A stretch of DNA of 64,000 nucleotides from Nostoc sp. FACHB-110 (GTDB taxonomy: Bacteria > Cyanobacteriota > Cyanobacteriia > Cyanobacteriales > Nostocaceae). The notes beneath the pieces were generated by a model, which searched no databases, had not been told where the DNA came from, and worked only from the letters and a program-made list of their open reading frames with translations. Position 1 is the stretch's first letter; each line of letters opens with the position of its first letter. The stretch lies in the NCBI RefSeq assembly GCF_014697425.1, contig NZ_JACJRU010000008.1:1-64000 (forward strand), given 5' to 3'. Positions 17,284 to 27,809 of the stretch are shown here, one piece after another. A program made the position numbers and the translations under genes.

Positions 17284-18290
17284 TACATTATTGCTTCTAT
17301 AGTTTGAAGATATGCTTTGGCAACTGTCTTTTTCTGGTGTTTTGCTAAATGGATTTGTCGATTGGTTTTGTCTAAATTGATTTTTTTAGGATGAGTTAAT
17401 ATATCTGCTAGTACTGTTGTCAAATTTTCTACATTTCCATTGAGAAATGTTAAGCCACATGAACCAATAGCGTCTTTTAATCCTCCTTCCTTTGAACCAA
17501 CAACCAGACACCCACAGGCAATTCCCTCCAATGCGACAATTCCAAAAGGTTCCTGCCATTTAGAGGGAACAACTAATATTTTATGAGCATTTAGCAATCG
17601 AGCTAGAGTTTCTCCGCGCTGAGTTCCCATAAATTGGACTTGATCTGCAATCTCAAGATTTTTGGCTTGTTGTTGAAGATGAGTTTCTTCCGGCCCTTGA
17701 CCGATAATTGTTAAACTGGGTTCCAACCCTTGTTGTTTAAGTTTTGCTAGTGAAGTGAGTAATAAATCAGCACCCTTATCCGAAACTAAACGCCCCAGAA
17801 AAACTAAGTCGCGATCGCGGGGAATTTCTGGCATTTCATAAAATACATCATCCTCGTAAGAATTAGGAATCACTTTGACTAAACCTGGGAGTTGATCGGC
17901 GATCGCTTGACTAGGAGCAATGTTAGTAGTGAAGTAAGTTATCCAATGTTTCAAGGCTGTTGGCAAAGTGAGTTTAGTTCCTGGATACCTATACCATGTT
18001 TGATGGGTAACTACTAAAGGTTTTTTGAGGAGTAAAATTGGCCAAATTGCCTTTAAGCTAATGCAGCCGTGAAAGCAAACATCACACCAAAGGATTAACT
18101 CGAATAACTTACTAATCGAAGGACAGCGAATCACTTCAAAGGGTAAATCATCAGCTTTATCTGTAGGTGTTTGCGTTACCAACTTGACATGATGTCCTTG
18201 TAAGGTAAATTCATGCGATAAATCAGAAATAACTGCTTCTAAGCCACCTATACTCGGATAAAATGCAGATGAGTATATTAAGATTTTCAT
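17283..18290 (-). CDS. GT4 glycosyltransferase
   Basis: A 335-residue GT-B enzyme, short for the family. It begins MKILIYSSAFYPSIGGLEAV, has LVFLGRLVSDKGADLLLTSL in the donor domain and the E-x7-E signature WQEPFGIVALEGIACGCLVV. It overlaps the start of the Wzy-like gene by one base, tying sugar addition and polymerisation into one transcript. Confidence 0.85.
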   Translation of the reverse strand: MKILIYSSAFYPSIGGLEAVISDLSHEFTLQGHHVKLVTQTPTDKADDLPFEVIRCPSISKLFELILWCDVCFHGCISLKAIWPILLLKKPLVVTHQTWYRYPGTKLTLPTALKHWITYFTTNIAPSQAIADQLPGLVKVIPNSYEDDVFYEMPEIPRDRDLVFLGRLVSDKGADLLLTSLAKLKQQGLEPSLTIIGQGPEETHLQQQAKNLEIADQVQFMGTQRGETLARLLNAHKILVVPSKWQEPFGIVALEGIACGCLVVGSKEGGLKDAIGSCGLTFLNGNVENLTTVLADILTHPKKINLDKTNRQIHLAKHQKKTVAKAYLQTIEAIM

Positions 18291-18433
18291 AAATTTAATT
18301 TTCTCAATTAAAAGCCGATATGGCTCCCATCTAACTTTTTAAGTTAAAAATAATTTTAAGTCTTTTACGCCTGCGAAGGTAAGCTTTATAAGTTAGTTGT
18401 GATTTTAACTGTTAGACACAAGATATGTATTGT

Positions 18434-19333
18434 TTATTTACCATTCAGAGACATCCAACCGCTTTTTTGTAACCTGGTTTTGACTCTTTTTTCATCAAGA
18501 GTCGCCAGAAAACTAGGTGGTTCCCAAGGATGAATATAATTTTGTTCAGGAGAATGTAATATTGGTTTCCAAAAGCCTTTCCAAATTCTAAAAATTTTAT
18601 AACCTTGAGCTTCTAAAAAGTCAGAGACTGAGCTAGGGTAGCCTTTATGTTCTTCAAAAACTATATCTCTAATTCGATTATGAGTAATCAGTTTGGTTGC
18701 ACCTTGTAAAACTGACAATTCATGACCTTCAACATCAAGTTTCATAACTCCGATATCATCATTTATTACTTCATCCATTCTTTTGATGGTGACATTATAT
18801 GTTTGTTCATAGTTAGTCGATGAGTTACTTACAGATGCTTCTGTCAGTTTTCCTGCTTCTCTATTTTCAGATACACACAATAGACCAATACCTGTACGAT
18901 CAGATAAAGCTATTTGCTCTAAATTGATATGGTTCCAACCTAAATTTGATTGCCATTCATGAATATTCTTCAACAACTCCCTGTAAACTTCTGGGTTTGG
19001 TTCAAAACTGTACACTTTGCCAGTTTTTCCAGTTCTAGCTGCCATTAAACCAGTCATATAACCAATGTTTGCACCCACATCGACGGCAGTCTCGCCAGAA
19101 TCTAATAATCTCCATAATATCTCAGTAACAATTAGATCATAAACTCCAGTACGACTGACTGCAAGATTGACAGGATCATATATGTTTGTAGAAATATTTA
19201 TATTGACTCCCCAAGGAAATTTAACAAATTTATATTCTTTTGATTTGTCTTGGTTAGTTGCTAAGATGCGATTTATTACTTGCTGTGGTCTAAAAAAATA
19301 TTCAGGTCTGTTTAAGTAATGTATTATATTCAC
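18434..19333 (-). CDS. FkbM-family SAM-dependent methyltransferase
   Basis: The 299-residue protein has the SAM-binding motif ETAVDVGANIGYMTGLMA (about residues 78-94), VYSFEPNPEVYREL, and the family hallmark IGVMKLDVEGHELSVLQGA. FkbM enzymes O-methylate sugars or polyketides, and in surface-glycan loci they cap or modify residues. Gaps of 143 bp downstream and 161 bp upstream suggest it may have its own promoter. The substrate is not known. Confidence 0.85.
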   Translation of the reverse strand: MNIIHYLNRPEYFFRPQQVINRILATNQDKSKEYKFVKFPWGVNINISTNIYDPVNLAVSRTGVYDLIVTEILWRLLDSGETAVDVGANIGYMTGLMAARTGKTGKVYSFEPNPEVYRELLKNIHEWQSNLGWNHINLEQIALSDRTGIGLLCVSENREAGKLTEASVSNSSTNYEQTYNVTIKRMDEVINDDIGVMKLDVEGHELSVLQGATKLITHNRIRDIVFEEHKGYPSSVSDFLEAQGYKIFRIWKGFWKPILHSPEQNYIHPWEPPSFLATLDEKRVKTRLQKSGWMSLNGK

Positions 19334-19494
19334 AAATCTTTTCCTTAAAATATTTTAATGCGTAATAATTAATAGATTTAAAAAATTTTTATTTAACTCA
19401 ACATATGAGATGTTACAGATATCAAAATCATTGATTTTATTGCATAAATTAAAGAATTATCTTGTATAAAATTCAGACTCTTATACAAGAATAT

Positions 19495-20574
19495 TTAAAG
19501 TATGTTCGCAAATAATTTAGTTTGAATATTGAGATTATGAGTGTGATACCATAGATGAGCATTGTGAGCGATCGCTTCTCCTAAAGATAAAGTCAATTGC
19601 TTATGATTGTGGTTATCTACTAACCAATAATGCTGGTTTTCTTCTAATCCATCTTGCTCTTTTCCCCAAGCATAGTAGCTAGTACCAACTGGTATAACGC
19701 CATGAGCGCAGTAGGCAGCATATATAGTTGAGCGCGTTAGAAAATCTAGAGGATAATGAAAAAACCCTACCCATGATTCTTGCAAGATACTGCTGACTTT
19801 TTCCATAGATTGTTGCCCTAATGAAACTATAGGTATATTATTAATTTCAGCAATTGGCAGGGTTATTGGTGGGCCAATATCAATGATTTCTTGAATATTT
19901 AGTTCTAGACACACACGTTTCAAAGCAGATAAAGATTTCTCATAAACATTTGAGCGATTACCAGCACCACCAAAAACCACAACTTGTGGTTTTCGCTTAT
20001 TTAGCGGCTCAATTGTTTCTGGCTCACCAACATTTGAAAACACAGGCAAGATAGGAATTTGCTGCTTTCTATTTGAGCCAAGTTTTTGCAGTATCTTGGC
20101 ATATTCACGCTTATTAGTAACCGCATGATCGCTCATATTTACCAGACGAGCTACCAGGTATTTTTGTACTGGTTCTGTCCAAAATGCGCTACTCCAAATT
20201 GGATACCCAACAGCATAAAGTTCATGAAACATGGTCACTAAAATACCTTTATGCTTTCTGCTTTGCCACTGGTGTAATCCATCTATCAACCAAAAAGGAC
20301 AACCCCGTAAGGCATAACCATAGCCTACATAATGTAGCAGGATATTAGTGACATTAACTTTTTCTAAGACAGAAACTAAGGCTTTTGCAGAACGTTCATC
20401 AACTTTGTGAATTGGGAAATTTTCTATTTCTGTAGCTCCATTCCAATTAGGATCGCCCACAAAAAAACAGGTTGTAATCCCAAAATCTTGACGCAATCGC
20501 CTAGCTAGAGCTAGGGAATAATCACCAACTCCGTTAGGGAATGGTGGCATTTGTGGAACAATCTGGATCATCAT
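19495..20574 (-). CDS. Divergent GT-B glycosyltransferase
   Basis: The 359-residue protein starts MMIQIVPQMPPFPNGVGDYS, a GT-B acceptor-domain opening. It has VVVFGGAGNRSNVYEKSL as donor-domain start, but a clear E-x7-E is missing where other GT4 enzymes have it (the region reads HYPLDFLTRSTIYAAYCAHG). A glycosyltransferase fold is likely; activity and class are less certain than for its neighbours. Flanking gaps are 128 and 161 bp. Confidence 0.65.
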   Translation of the reverse strand: MMIQIVPQMPPFPNGVGDYSLALARRLRQDFGITTCFFVGDPNWNGATEIENFPIHKVDERSAKALVSVLEKVNVTNILLHYVGYGYALRGCPFWLIDGLHQWQSRKHKGILVTMFHELYAVGYPIWSSAFWTEPVQKYLVARLVNMSDHAVTNKREYAKILQKLGSNRKQQIPILPVFSNVGEPETIEPLNKRKPQVVVFGGAGNRSNVYEKSLSALKRVCLELNIQEIIDIGPPITLPIAEINNIPIVSLGQQSMEKVSSILQESWVGFFHYPLDFLTRSTIYAAYCAHGVIPVGTSYYAWGKEQDGLEENQHYWLVDNHNHKQLTLSLGEAIAHNAHLWYHTHNLNIQTKLFANIL

Positions 20575-20702
20575 TTAGCGAGATTAATTGTTTTTACAAA
20601 AATAGATAATGTAATGAAGATATGTAAAAATGCTTAACTTGAGATAGCTAAATCTTTAATTATTCTGGCAAATTTTACCTAATGACCTTTCCCATACTAT
20701 CT

Positions 20703-21902
20703 TTATGAGAAAATTTTCTGGAATAAATCTTGTAAACGTTCACGATAAAGTTTAGCAGTAAATTTTTGAGAAAATTGAGCAGCAATTTCACCTAAGCTGG
20801 CACAGTATTCTCGATTGTCTCTTAAAGTTAATAGTTTTGCGGCGATCGCTTCGGCATTCATAATCGGCACTCGCCAATTCTCATCAGGAACAGGTACACC
20901 GCAGTTGTCACTGACAATTACAGGTAAACCACAAGCCATTGCTTCCATAGCTACCCAACCAAAGGTATCAACTAAGGAAGGCAGAACGAGAACATCCGAC
21001 TGCCAGTAATATTCGCGCAGTTGAGCTTTAGTCATCGTTGGCACATAATTAAATTTGCCCTCTGCTTTGTCCAAAAACTCAGTAATTTCTGAAGTTTTCG
21101 CACCAATTAAAGTCAGTTCCACACCAGAACCACATAAATCTATTGCTTGTAATAAGTAGGGAACTCCCTTACGTAAGCAGAGTCCACCTACAAATAACAC
21201 ACGCAATACATTAGAGTTTTTTGTAATTGGTGCTGGCGGTGGATAAAAGATATTTGTATCAGCCCATAACGTGATTGCTTCTAGTTTATTGGCAGCAAAG
21301 CCAGCCTCTAAAAAACTTCGTTTTTGTGGTTCGGAAATCACTAACAAAAAATCTGCCAGTTCAAATTCCTGTAATTTTTGTTTGCGCCAAGTCGGAGTAT
21401 CTATATTTTCTGGTATAGGAATACTTAAATCTGATGCAGCTTCAGCGATAACTCTATCTAAAAAGTCAGGATGTACTTGATGACAATCTAAAAGAGTTTT
21501 CATACCGCGTTGATGGGCAACTTCCAAACACTGCAAAGCACAAGTTTCTACACCGACAAAAAGTTGGCTAGTGGCAGACTTTAATTGGCGAGCCGCCCAT
21601 TGATCAAATAGATTATTGGTGGCTTCCCAATCAGATGCCTCTAACCTTTTACGCTGTATTTGTTTGAAATACTGAATTGCCAGAGGCCAGGGGTACTCTT
21701 TTACATGATGCAAATCCATTTCTGGACAACGACGATTAATTAAGCGATCGCTTCCAAACAGCAGAGAAAACAAACTGCCCCATTTACCTGGAGCATCAAT
21801 GACAGAGCAGAAAAAGTTATCCAGTTCGCCTAGTTCTTGAGCAGCTAGAGCAATCTGATATATCTGATGAACGCTGCTATAGGCAATACTAATTCCTGAC
21901 AC
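20703..21902 (-). CDS. GT4 glycosyltransferase
   Basis: The 399-residue GT-B enzyme has VLFVGGLCLRKGVPYLLQAI at the donor-domain start and LPSLVDTFGWVAMEAMACGLP, an E-x7-E motif with Asp in the first position. KTLLDCHQVHPDFL in the N-terminal half fits the acceptor domain. It follows another GT4 gene after 44 bp, so the two are probably co-expressed. Confidence 0.8.
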   Translation of the reverse strand: MSGISIAYSSVHQIYQIALAAQELGELDNFFCSVIDAPGKWGSLFSLLFGSDRLINRRCPEMDLHHVKEYPWPLAIQYFKQIQRKRLEASDWEATNNLFDQWAARQLKSATSQLFVGVETCALQCLEVAHQRGMKTLLDCHQVHPDFLDRVIAEAASDLSIPIPENIDTPTWRKQKLQEFELADFLLVISEPQKRSFLEAGFAANKLEAITLWADTNIFYPPPAPITKNSNVLRVLFVGGLCLRKGVPYLLQAIDLCGSGVELTLIGAKTSEITEFLDKAEGKFNYVPTMTKAQLREYYWQSDVLVLPSLVDTFGWVAMEAMACGLPVIVSDNCGVPVPDENWRVPIMNAEAIAAKLLTLRDNREYCASLGEIAAQFSQKFTAKLYRERLQDLFQKIFS

Positions 21903-21946
21903 GGTAAAACCTAATTGAATTTTTACGGTGGATACTATGAAATCTG

Positions 21947-23143
21947 CTAGTTATAATTAGCCCTACTGTAACGTTCTAATGCATCTGCTACTCCATCGGC
22001 ACAAACACTAAAATCCATTTCTTCGCTTAACTTCCGGGAGGCTTGCCGCATTTGTTGTACCTGTTCTGGTTGTTGAGCTAAAGATACTATACACTGGGTT
22101 AGTGCTTCAACATTGTGGAAGGGGTAAATCAAACCATTGACTTCTGGATGTACCATATCTCTCCATCCCAGCACTTGGTCAGATGAAATTACTGCTAAAC
22201 TTGCAGAAATTCCCTCATTAATTGCACATCCCCAAGTTTCTGATGATGGATGAATGAGAACATCACCTGTTCCTAAATAACCTGGATATTTTGACTGTGG
22301 AATTAAACCAGGAAAGTAAATACGCCGTCCATCAGCATGAGCTTGAGCATAAGTTTCCAATTCTGGACGTAGCACCCCGTCACCTAACACCAATAAAGCT
22401 GCATTCAGTTCTTTAGGAATTTGGCAAAACGCTTGTATAACATCCATTGGATAGCGATCTGGGCGGTGTTTAGAAGCCATAACAAATACAACTGTATTTT
22501 TATCTAGCCCTAATTCAGCCCGGATTTGCGTTCTAAATTCTAAACGCTCTGGTGTTTGGACATTAAACCAGTCATTATCAACGTTGTAAGGTACGTAGAA
22601 AAGACGTTCCTCTGGAACATGGTGATTAAGATAAAACTCTTTGTTATAGGAACCAATATATAAAGCTGCTGCAATGCGGTTAAGAAAAACAGACAGCCCC
22701 AAATCTCGAATCTGGTTCTTCCATGTAGCTCTAGGGAAAAAGTCTTCACTTTCTCCGCGCAAAAATAAAGGAGTTCCTGTGGCTTGGCAAGCTAAAAGTG
22801 CTAACCAGCAGGTTGCATAGCCGTAACCATGTACCCATACTGCATCAAATTTTTCTTGGGCGATCGCTTTATGAACGCCCAAATTCAAAAGTGTCCAAAA
22901 ACTACCACCATCATCTGTAATCGGGGAGTGGTTGTCTAAAAATACATAATCATATCCCTCTAAGACTGGAATATCCCATTTCAGAGTCATTTTGAGTTGA
23001 GGATTATAAAACGCTTTTACTCCTCGCTGAGACATATACATCACTTTGAAACGAAAGCGACTGTCTTTTGCCAAAAATTGAAATAGGGGTGCATGATATT
23101 GAACCGGGCTTTCCATTAGGATGCCGATATACGGTGTCTTCAT
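21947..23143 (-). CDS. GT4 glycosyltransferase
   Basis: The 398-residue GT-B enzyme begins MKTPYIGILMESPVQYHAPL. It has FVMASKHRPDRYPMDVIQAF, LLVLGDGVLRPEL and the E-x7-E signature HPSSETWGCAINEGISASLA. It lies 44 bp after the epimerase gene and 44 bp before the next glycosyltransferase. A role in using the sugar made by that epimerase is plausible but unproven. Confidence 0.8.
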   Translation of the reverse strand: MKTPYIGILMESPVQYHAPLFQFLAKDSRFRFKVMYMSQRGVKAFYNPQLKMTLKWDIPVLEGYDYVFLDNHSPITDDGGSFWTLLNLGVHKAIAQEKFDAVWVHGYGYATCWLALLACQATGTPLFLRGESEDFFPRATWKNQIRDLGLSVFLNRIAAALYIGSYNKEFYLNHHVPEERLFYVPYNVDNDWFNVQTPERLEFRTQIRAELGLDKNTVVFVMASKHRPDRYPMDVIQAFCQIPKELNAALLVLGDGVLRPELETYAQAHADGRRIYFPGLIPQSKYPGYLGTGDVLIHPSSETWGCAINEGISASLAVISSDQVLGWRDMVHPEVNGLIYPFHNVEALTQCIVSLAQQPEQVQQMRQASRKLSEEMDFSVCADGVADALERYSRANYN

Positions 23144-23187
23144 TTTATATCTGCTTTCAACAGTGAAATTTGCTCAGAATTTTTTGT

Positions 23188-24255
23188 TTACCCAACTGAA
23201 GCTAGAGAGTCGACTTTAGGCAATTGCAAGAATTGCTGCATGGTTTCTTTGAGAGAAATTTGAATTTTCCAGTTGGGGTAGTCAGTTTGGAAACTAGTCA
23301 AATCGCTGATGTAACAGATGTGGTCGCCGACCCTGTTTTGATCGATGTATTCTGTCTTGATAGATTTGCCAAATAATTCTTCAAAAGAAGCGATCGCTTC
23401 TATAATCGAAGTGCTATTCTCTCTTCCACCGCCTAAGTTATAAACTGCTCCACATCTCGGAGATTCGTAGAAGGTATAAAAAGCGGTGCAAACATCATAA
23501 GAATGAATATTATCTCTAACCTGCTTGCCTTTATAGCCAAAAATTCGATAATTTCTACCTTCACGGAAGCAACGAGCAAGATAAGCCAAGAAACCATGCA
23601 ATTCTGCACCTGAATGGTTAGGGCCTGTTAAACATCCACCCCGGAAGCAGACAGTCGGCATACTAAAGTAGCGGCCGTATTCTTGTACCAGAATATCAGC
23701 AGATGCTTTAGAAGCACCAAACAAGCTGTGCAAGCAAGCATCAATGCGACAGCTTTCACTGATACCATTCCAATCTTCTGGACGTGCATACTCCCAACGA
23801 GTTTCTTTTTCAATTAAAGGTAATTCATTAGGGGCATCACCATAAACTTTATTAGTACTCATAAAAATAAATGGTGACTCTGGGCAAGCTTGTCTAGTAG
23901 CCTCTAACAAATTAAGCGTACCCACTGCATTAATATCAAAATCGTCAAATGGTCTGTCTTTAGCTAAATCATGGGATGGTTGAGCCGCGCAGTGAATGAT
24001 GGCATCAGGACGAATTTCTTTGAATAGGTCTAAGATTTTAGCGCGATCGCGAATATCTAAGGTATGATGTTCAAATTGTTCACAAGCTTGTTGTAAGCGT
24101 TGCAGATTATGAGTTGTATCACCATCCGGCCCAAAGAAATCTCGCCGCATATTGTTGTCAATGCCATGCACTGACCAACCCTTTTGATCAAAAAAAGAAA
24201 CTGCTTCAGAACCAATCAGTCCAGAGGAACCAGTAACAATAACTTTCCGCTTCAT
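23188..24255 (-). CDS. NAD-dependent epimerase, CDP-paratose 2-epimerase-like
   Basis: The 355-residue short-chain dehydrogenase has [13 protein letters not shown] (NAD-binding), [17 protein letters not shown] and [33 protein letters not shown] is typical of the RfbE (CDP-tyvelose/paratose 2-epimerase) group. The usual YxxxK catalytic pair reads F-GAS-K here (Phe179, Lys183). From memory this substitution recurs in cyanobacterial relatives, so it may mark a subfamily and not a defect. It may make or reshape a nucleotide-sugar donor for the neighbouring transferases; the real substrate is unknown. Confidence 0.75.
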   Translation of the reverse strand: MKRKVIVTGSSGLIGSEAVSFFDQKGWSVHGIDNNMRRDFFGPDGDTTHNLQRLQQACEQFEHHTLDIRDRAKILDLFKEIRPDAIIHCAAQPSHDLAKDRPFDDFDINAVGTLNLLEATRQACPESPFIFMSTNKVYGDAPNELPLIEKETRWEYARPEDWNGISESCRIDACLHSLFGASKASADILVQEYGRYFSMPTVCFRGGCLTGPNHSGAELHGFLAYLARCFREGRNYRIFGYKGKQVRDNIHSYDVCTAFYTFYESPRCGAVYNLGGGRENSTSIIEAIASFEELFGKSIKTEYIDQNRVGDHICYISDLTSFQTDYPNWKIQISLKETMQQFLQLPKVDSLASVG

Positions 24256-24443
24256 AGTGTATTAATTAGTTTGTAATTTGTGTTAACTTTTCTAATGGTA
24301 AACTGGCAAATTATATCTAAAAAATAAGGTTTAGAGATTTTATTTGCTTTCTATGTGAAATTATTTCTACTAAGTGTTAGTGACTTTTAAGGTAATACAC
24401 TAATATCACTATACATGGATTTTAGGTAAGTGTTAGTCAATTT

Positions 24444-25562
24444 TTATTGTGTTAAATCTGCTATTTTTACATCTTGATTTTTCATCAAAAATTTACCATA
24501 ATCATCGGCTGTTTTCTCCCATGTAAAAGTGTTGTAGTAACCATCCATATCATTAGAGTTTATTATTTCACTAAAGGTTTTTTGAAGTTGTGGAGGAAAA
24601 GGTTGCAACATATCTTCAAAGAATGGTTGTAAGTCAAGTACTCCTCCAGCTAAGGTTGCAAAAACTGGCATTCCAGACTCTAACATTTCATTCAAAACCA
24701 GTCCCCAACCTTCTACTCTGCTAGTAAACAAGCCAGAGTCATGGTTTGCCAGTAAATTACTAAGTTGGCTTCTTTCAAAGGAAGGTATAATTTTTAGCCT
24801 ACCTGACTGAATCATATCTATGGGAAAATCTTTTTCAGCAGCAGTACCACATCCAGCAATTGTGAAAGAGTCTTGAGGATTTGATGCTGCTCTTTGAATT
24901 ATAAAATTAACGAGTTCCTTAATTCCTTTGTGGGCTGCCCAGCGACCAATCCAGAGAAATCGCATTCCTGTTTGTGCGTTGTTTGTGCGATGAATCCGAA
25001 TCTGTGTGAGTTCTACTTGTTCTGCTTTTGAAAGTGCATTATTATAAGAAAATAATTTATTTCTCCACCACGGAAACCACTTTTTCATCCATTGTAATTC
25101 TAAACTACCAAGACAAAGAATGTATTTAGCTTTTGACCATCCTAGAAGTAATAAAATTATATTGACTAACGCAAATAAATAGCCAAATGGCAATAGCAAT
25201 ATTTCTTTTATTTTTTGAGGATTATTTAAATTATTTACTATATATAAAATATCAGGCTGAACACTCCGAGCTACTACTAAACCTGAATTAGCAACTTGCT
25301 TTGTAATAAATGGAGCGTAACAATCAATTACATCAAAAGGTTGTTGCGTCTGAAGAAATTCATCTAGCTTTGTTCGCATAAGTTGAAGGTTTTGAAGACC
25401 TTGCCACCATCTTGTTTGACCAGGCATCGGATAAGGAGACCACAAAGTAACATCATGTCCTTGTTTCCGAAATGCATCTGCTAGATTAATTGCCATCTGA
25501 CCAGCACCAAATTCAGGTGCTAGGGGCGAGTGTGTAGCTATGAGTATACGCAAAGGTCGCAT
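24444..25562 (-). CDS. GT4 glycosyltransferase
   Basis: The 372-residue GT-B enzyme begins MRPLRILIATHSPLAPEFGA, has FLWIGRWAAHKGIKELVNFI and the E-x7-E signature SRVEGWGLVLNEMLESGMP. A hydrophobic stretch around residues 128-150 (LLPFGYLFALVNIILLLLGW) may hold it to the membrane. It sits 34 bp after another GT4 gene and 188 bp before the epimerase gene. Confidence 0.8.
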   Translation of the reverse strand: MRPLRILIATHSPLAPEFGAGQMAINLADAFRKQGHDVTLWSPYPMPGQTRWWQGLQNLQLMRTKLDEFLQTQQPFDVIDCYAPFITKQVANSGLVVARSVQPDILYIVNNLNNPQKIKEILLLPFGYLFALVNIILLLLGWSKAKYILCLGSLELQWMKKWFPWWRNKLFSYNNALSKAEQVELTQIRIHRTNNAQTGMRFLWIGRWAAHKGIKELVNFIIQRAASNPQDSFTIAGCGTAAEKDFPIDMIQSGRLKIIPSFERSQLSNLLANHDSGLFTSRVEGWGLVLNEMLESGMPVFATLAGGVLDLQPFFEDMLQPFPPQLQKTFSEIINSNDMDGYYNTFTWEKTADDYGKFLMKNQDVKIADLTQ

Positions 25563-25596
25563 AATATTAAAATATAACTCAATTACTATAAATTAC

Positions 25597-26685
25597 TTAG
25601 TTATTTTGATAAATATCTAAATGTTTTTTAACTACATTTGACCAACTCAAAGTTTCTATCCACTCTCGGCACTGAGTTTGATATACTGAATACTCAGATG
25701 TAGATAAATTTACTAGAAAATTCAGAGCTTCTGCGATCGCCTCGCCAGAGTTTTGCTTGACAACCAAACCAGTATTTCCCTTATCCACAAACTCGTGCAT
25801 TGCTCCTGCGTCTGTGCAGATGGTTGGAGTTCCACAAGCTTGAGATTCTAGTAATGTAAAACCCATTAATTCTGGGATAGAGCTGTAGTTACCATAGCAG
25901 TCGGTGTGAACTGAAGGTAATAAGGTTACTCGTGCAGTGCGGTATTCTTGTAACAATTGGCTATCATCTGCATTATGAACAAATTCTACAGATAAGCCTT
26001 TTGCCAAGTCTTTAAGATAGTCGTAAAATTCCTGGTTATAAACTCTACCTATAATTTTTAGTTTGTAATCTGGGCGGTTTAAAATGCGCAAAGCATCAAT
26101 TAGATAATTGATACCTTTATGGGGTAAGATTCTTCCGACATACAGAATTTGGTTTTGTTTTTTTAAGGCTAAATCAGGGCAAAATTTATCTGTATCGATA
26201 CCACCTTTAATTAAAACTGATTTTTTTTGCAATTCAGGTGGAATAAAGTCTAAACCAAATCGAGAATAAGCGATCGCATTTTTATAGCCTTTGAATACTG
26301 GTAGTTTATGATTAAGTACGAAACTTCCACCACCACCGTAGTCTGTAACAAAAACTCGTTTACCTAGCAAAGAAGCTGTTAAGCATCCTAGATCGGAAAC
26401 TAAAGTATAGATATGGTGAATATGTACTATATCGGCATTTAAAATTGAACTTAAGTACTGGAAACTAAGAGGATTAATCTTGTTTCCATGAATTAAATGC
26501 TTAACTGGATAGATTTCAATTTTGAGATTATCTTGACTATAAGATTTGCGTACCGATGAAAAACTTATAAGAGTAGTATCTACAAATTTTGACATCCAAG
26601 AAGCCAGTTCAGTAGGATAGCGTTCGCCACCACCTATAACTGATGAATTATCAAAATAAGTTGGGGTAATATGAACAACTTTCAT
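25597..26685 (-). CDS. GT4 glycosyltransferase
   Basis: The 362-residue GT-B enzyme has MKVVHITPTYFDNSSVIGGG, ILYVGRILPHKGINYLIDAL and a donor-site region PELMGFTLLESQACGTPTIC. This keeps the second glutamate of the signature; the first position is less clear. It is probably co-transcribed with the gene 34 bp downstream. Confidence 0.8.
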   Translation of the reverse strand: MKVVHITPTYFDNSSVIGGGERYPTELASWMSKFVDTTLISFSSVRKSYSQDNLKIEIYPVKHLIHGNKINPLSFQYLSSILNADIVHIHHIYTLVSDLGCLTASLLGKRVFVTDYGGGGSFVLNHKLPVFKGYKNAIAYSRFGLDFIPPELQKKSVLIKGGIDTDKFCPDLALKKQNQILYVGRILPHKGINYLIDALRILNRPDYKLKIIGRVYNQEFYDYLKDLAKGLSVEFVHNADDSQLLQEYRTARVTLLPSVHTDCYGNYSSIPELMGFTLLESQACGTPTICTDAGAMHEFVDKGNTGLVVKQNSGEAIAEALNFLVNLSTSEYSVYQTQCREWIETLSWSNVVKKHLDIYQNN

Positions 26686-26758
26686 GCATTTGGCTCAATT
26701 AATCTAAAATCATAAAATATAATATTCAACAGCAAGTAATTTCTAGTAATTTAATTTT

Positions 26759-27706
26759 TTAACTGGATAAATCTGTGTTTAGATTAGCCACATTTTCCCA
26801 ATTGGCAATTTCTTTAAGAGCTAAACGAATACCTTGTTGTGAGGCTTCATGGAAGTGGCAAGTCCTTGAACCAAATCGCCAACGTAGATATAGTGAATAT
26901 ATTTTTGATGATCTCCAAGAAAGCTGAGGAATTTTTTGATACCATAGATAGTTCAAAATAGTTCCCGAATAATGTGTTCCTTTTATCATACGTAGAAGAT
27001 AATCTTCTTTGAGGCGACTTGATGGCATAATGTGGGTCATCTTCAAAGATGTAAACTGTCCTGTACCCAAACCCATATGACAGGCTGTTAAAGCAATATC
27101 TGTGTCCCCACAACTAGATAGAAGTTTTCCCTTGCGATCCATATTCATCCGTCTAGAGTCATGACTAATCAATTTGGCATATTGATCAGCGACAATTTTC
27201 CGAACACAAAGCCCCGCTCCACAGGGAATAGTTTCATTATTTTGCAATACATTCGACCAACTGTCTCGCTGAAATTCTCTAATTGCTAAATATGGTAGTA
27301 AAGGTTTTGTCCACTCTGGAGGTGGTTCTTCAAATTCAGGTCTTATTTGTCCACCCCAAGCCCCTATTATTGTATAGTCCTTGCTAATTTTTAAAGCAAC
27401 TTCTAAATAGTCTGAGTCTAAAATATTATCATCGTCAACAAAGACTAAAGTTTCAGATGTTGCCTCTTTAATGCCTCGCAACCTTGCAGGAGTTAAGCCT
27501 AATTGTTCTTCACGAATATGGCGAGCTTGAGAATGCCAGCTTAAGTCAATTTCTGATGAAATAACTCGGTCACTAGCATTATCAACAAGTAATAATTCCC
27601 ATAAATTTTTTGGTAAGCTTTGTATTTTAAGTGCCGAAATCGCTTTTCTAATGTAATCAACTTTGGGATTATGACTACAAATAATTACACTTATAAATGG
27701 TTGCAT
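26759..27706 (-). CDS. Family 2 glycosyltransferase
   Basis: The 315-residue GT-A enzyme opens with ISVIICSHNPKVDYIRKAIS and LLLVDNASD, then TLVFVDDDNILDSDYL with the metal-binding DDD. CGAGLCVRK, the acceptor-region SCGDTDIALTACHMGLG and a basic C-terminus complete the fold. The likely role is adding one sugar to the growing repeat unit. It is 103 bp after the large glycosyltransferase gene and 73 bp before a GT4 gene. Confidence 0.85.
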   Translation of the reverse strand: MQPFISVIICSHNPKVDYIRKAISALKIQSLPKNLWELLLVDNASDRVISSEIDLSWHSQARHIREEQLGLTPARLRGIKEATSETLVFVDDDNILDSDYLEVALKISKDYTIIGAWGGQIRPEFEEPPPEWTKPLLPYLAIREFQRDSWSNVLQNNETIPCGAGLCVRKIVADQYAKLISHDSRRMNMDRKGKLLSSCGDTDIALTACHMGLGTGQFTSLKMTHIMPSSRLKEDYLLRMIKGTHYSGTILNYLWYQKIPQLSWRSSKIYSLYLRWRFGSRTCHFHEASQQGIRLALKEIANWENVANLNTDLSS

Positions 27707-27809
27707 AATTTAGATTTAGTTTTTCATTACTTAATTTAGAAAATTAGTTTACTAAAAAGCTTGAAATATTTGGTAGTCCATAAAAATGGTTTTTGTTAAA
27801 AATTTAAAT

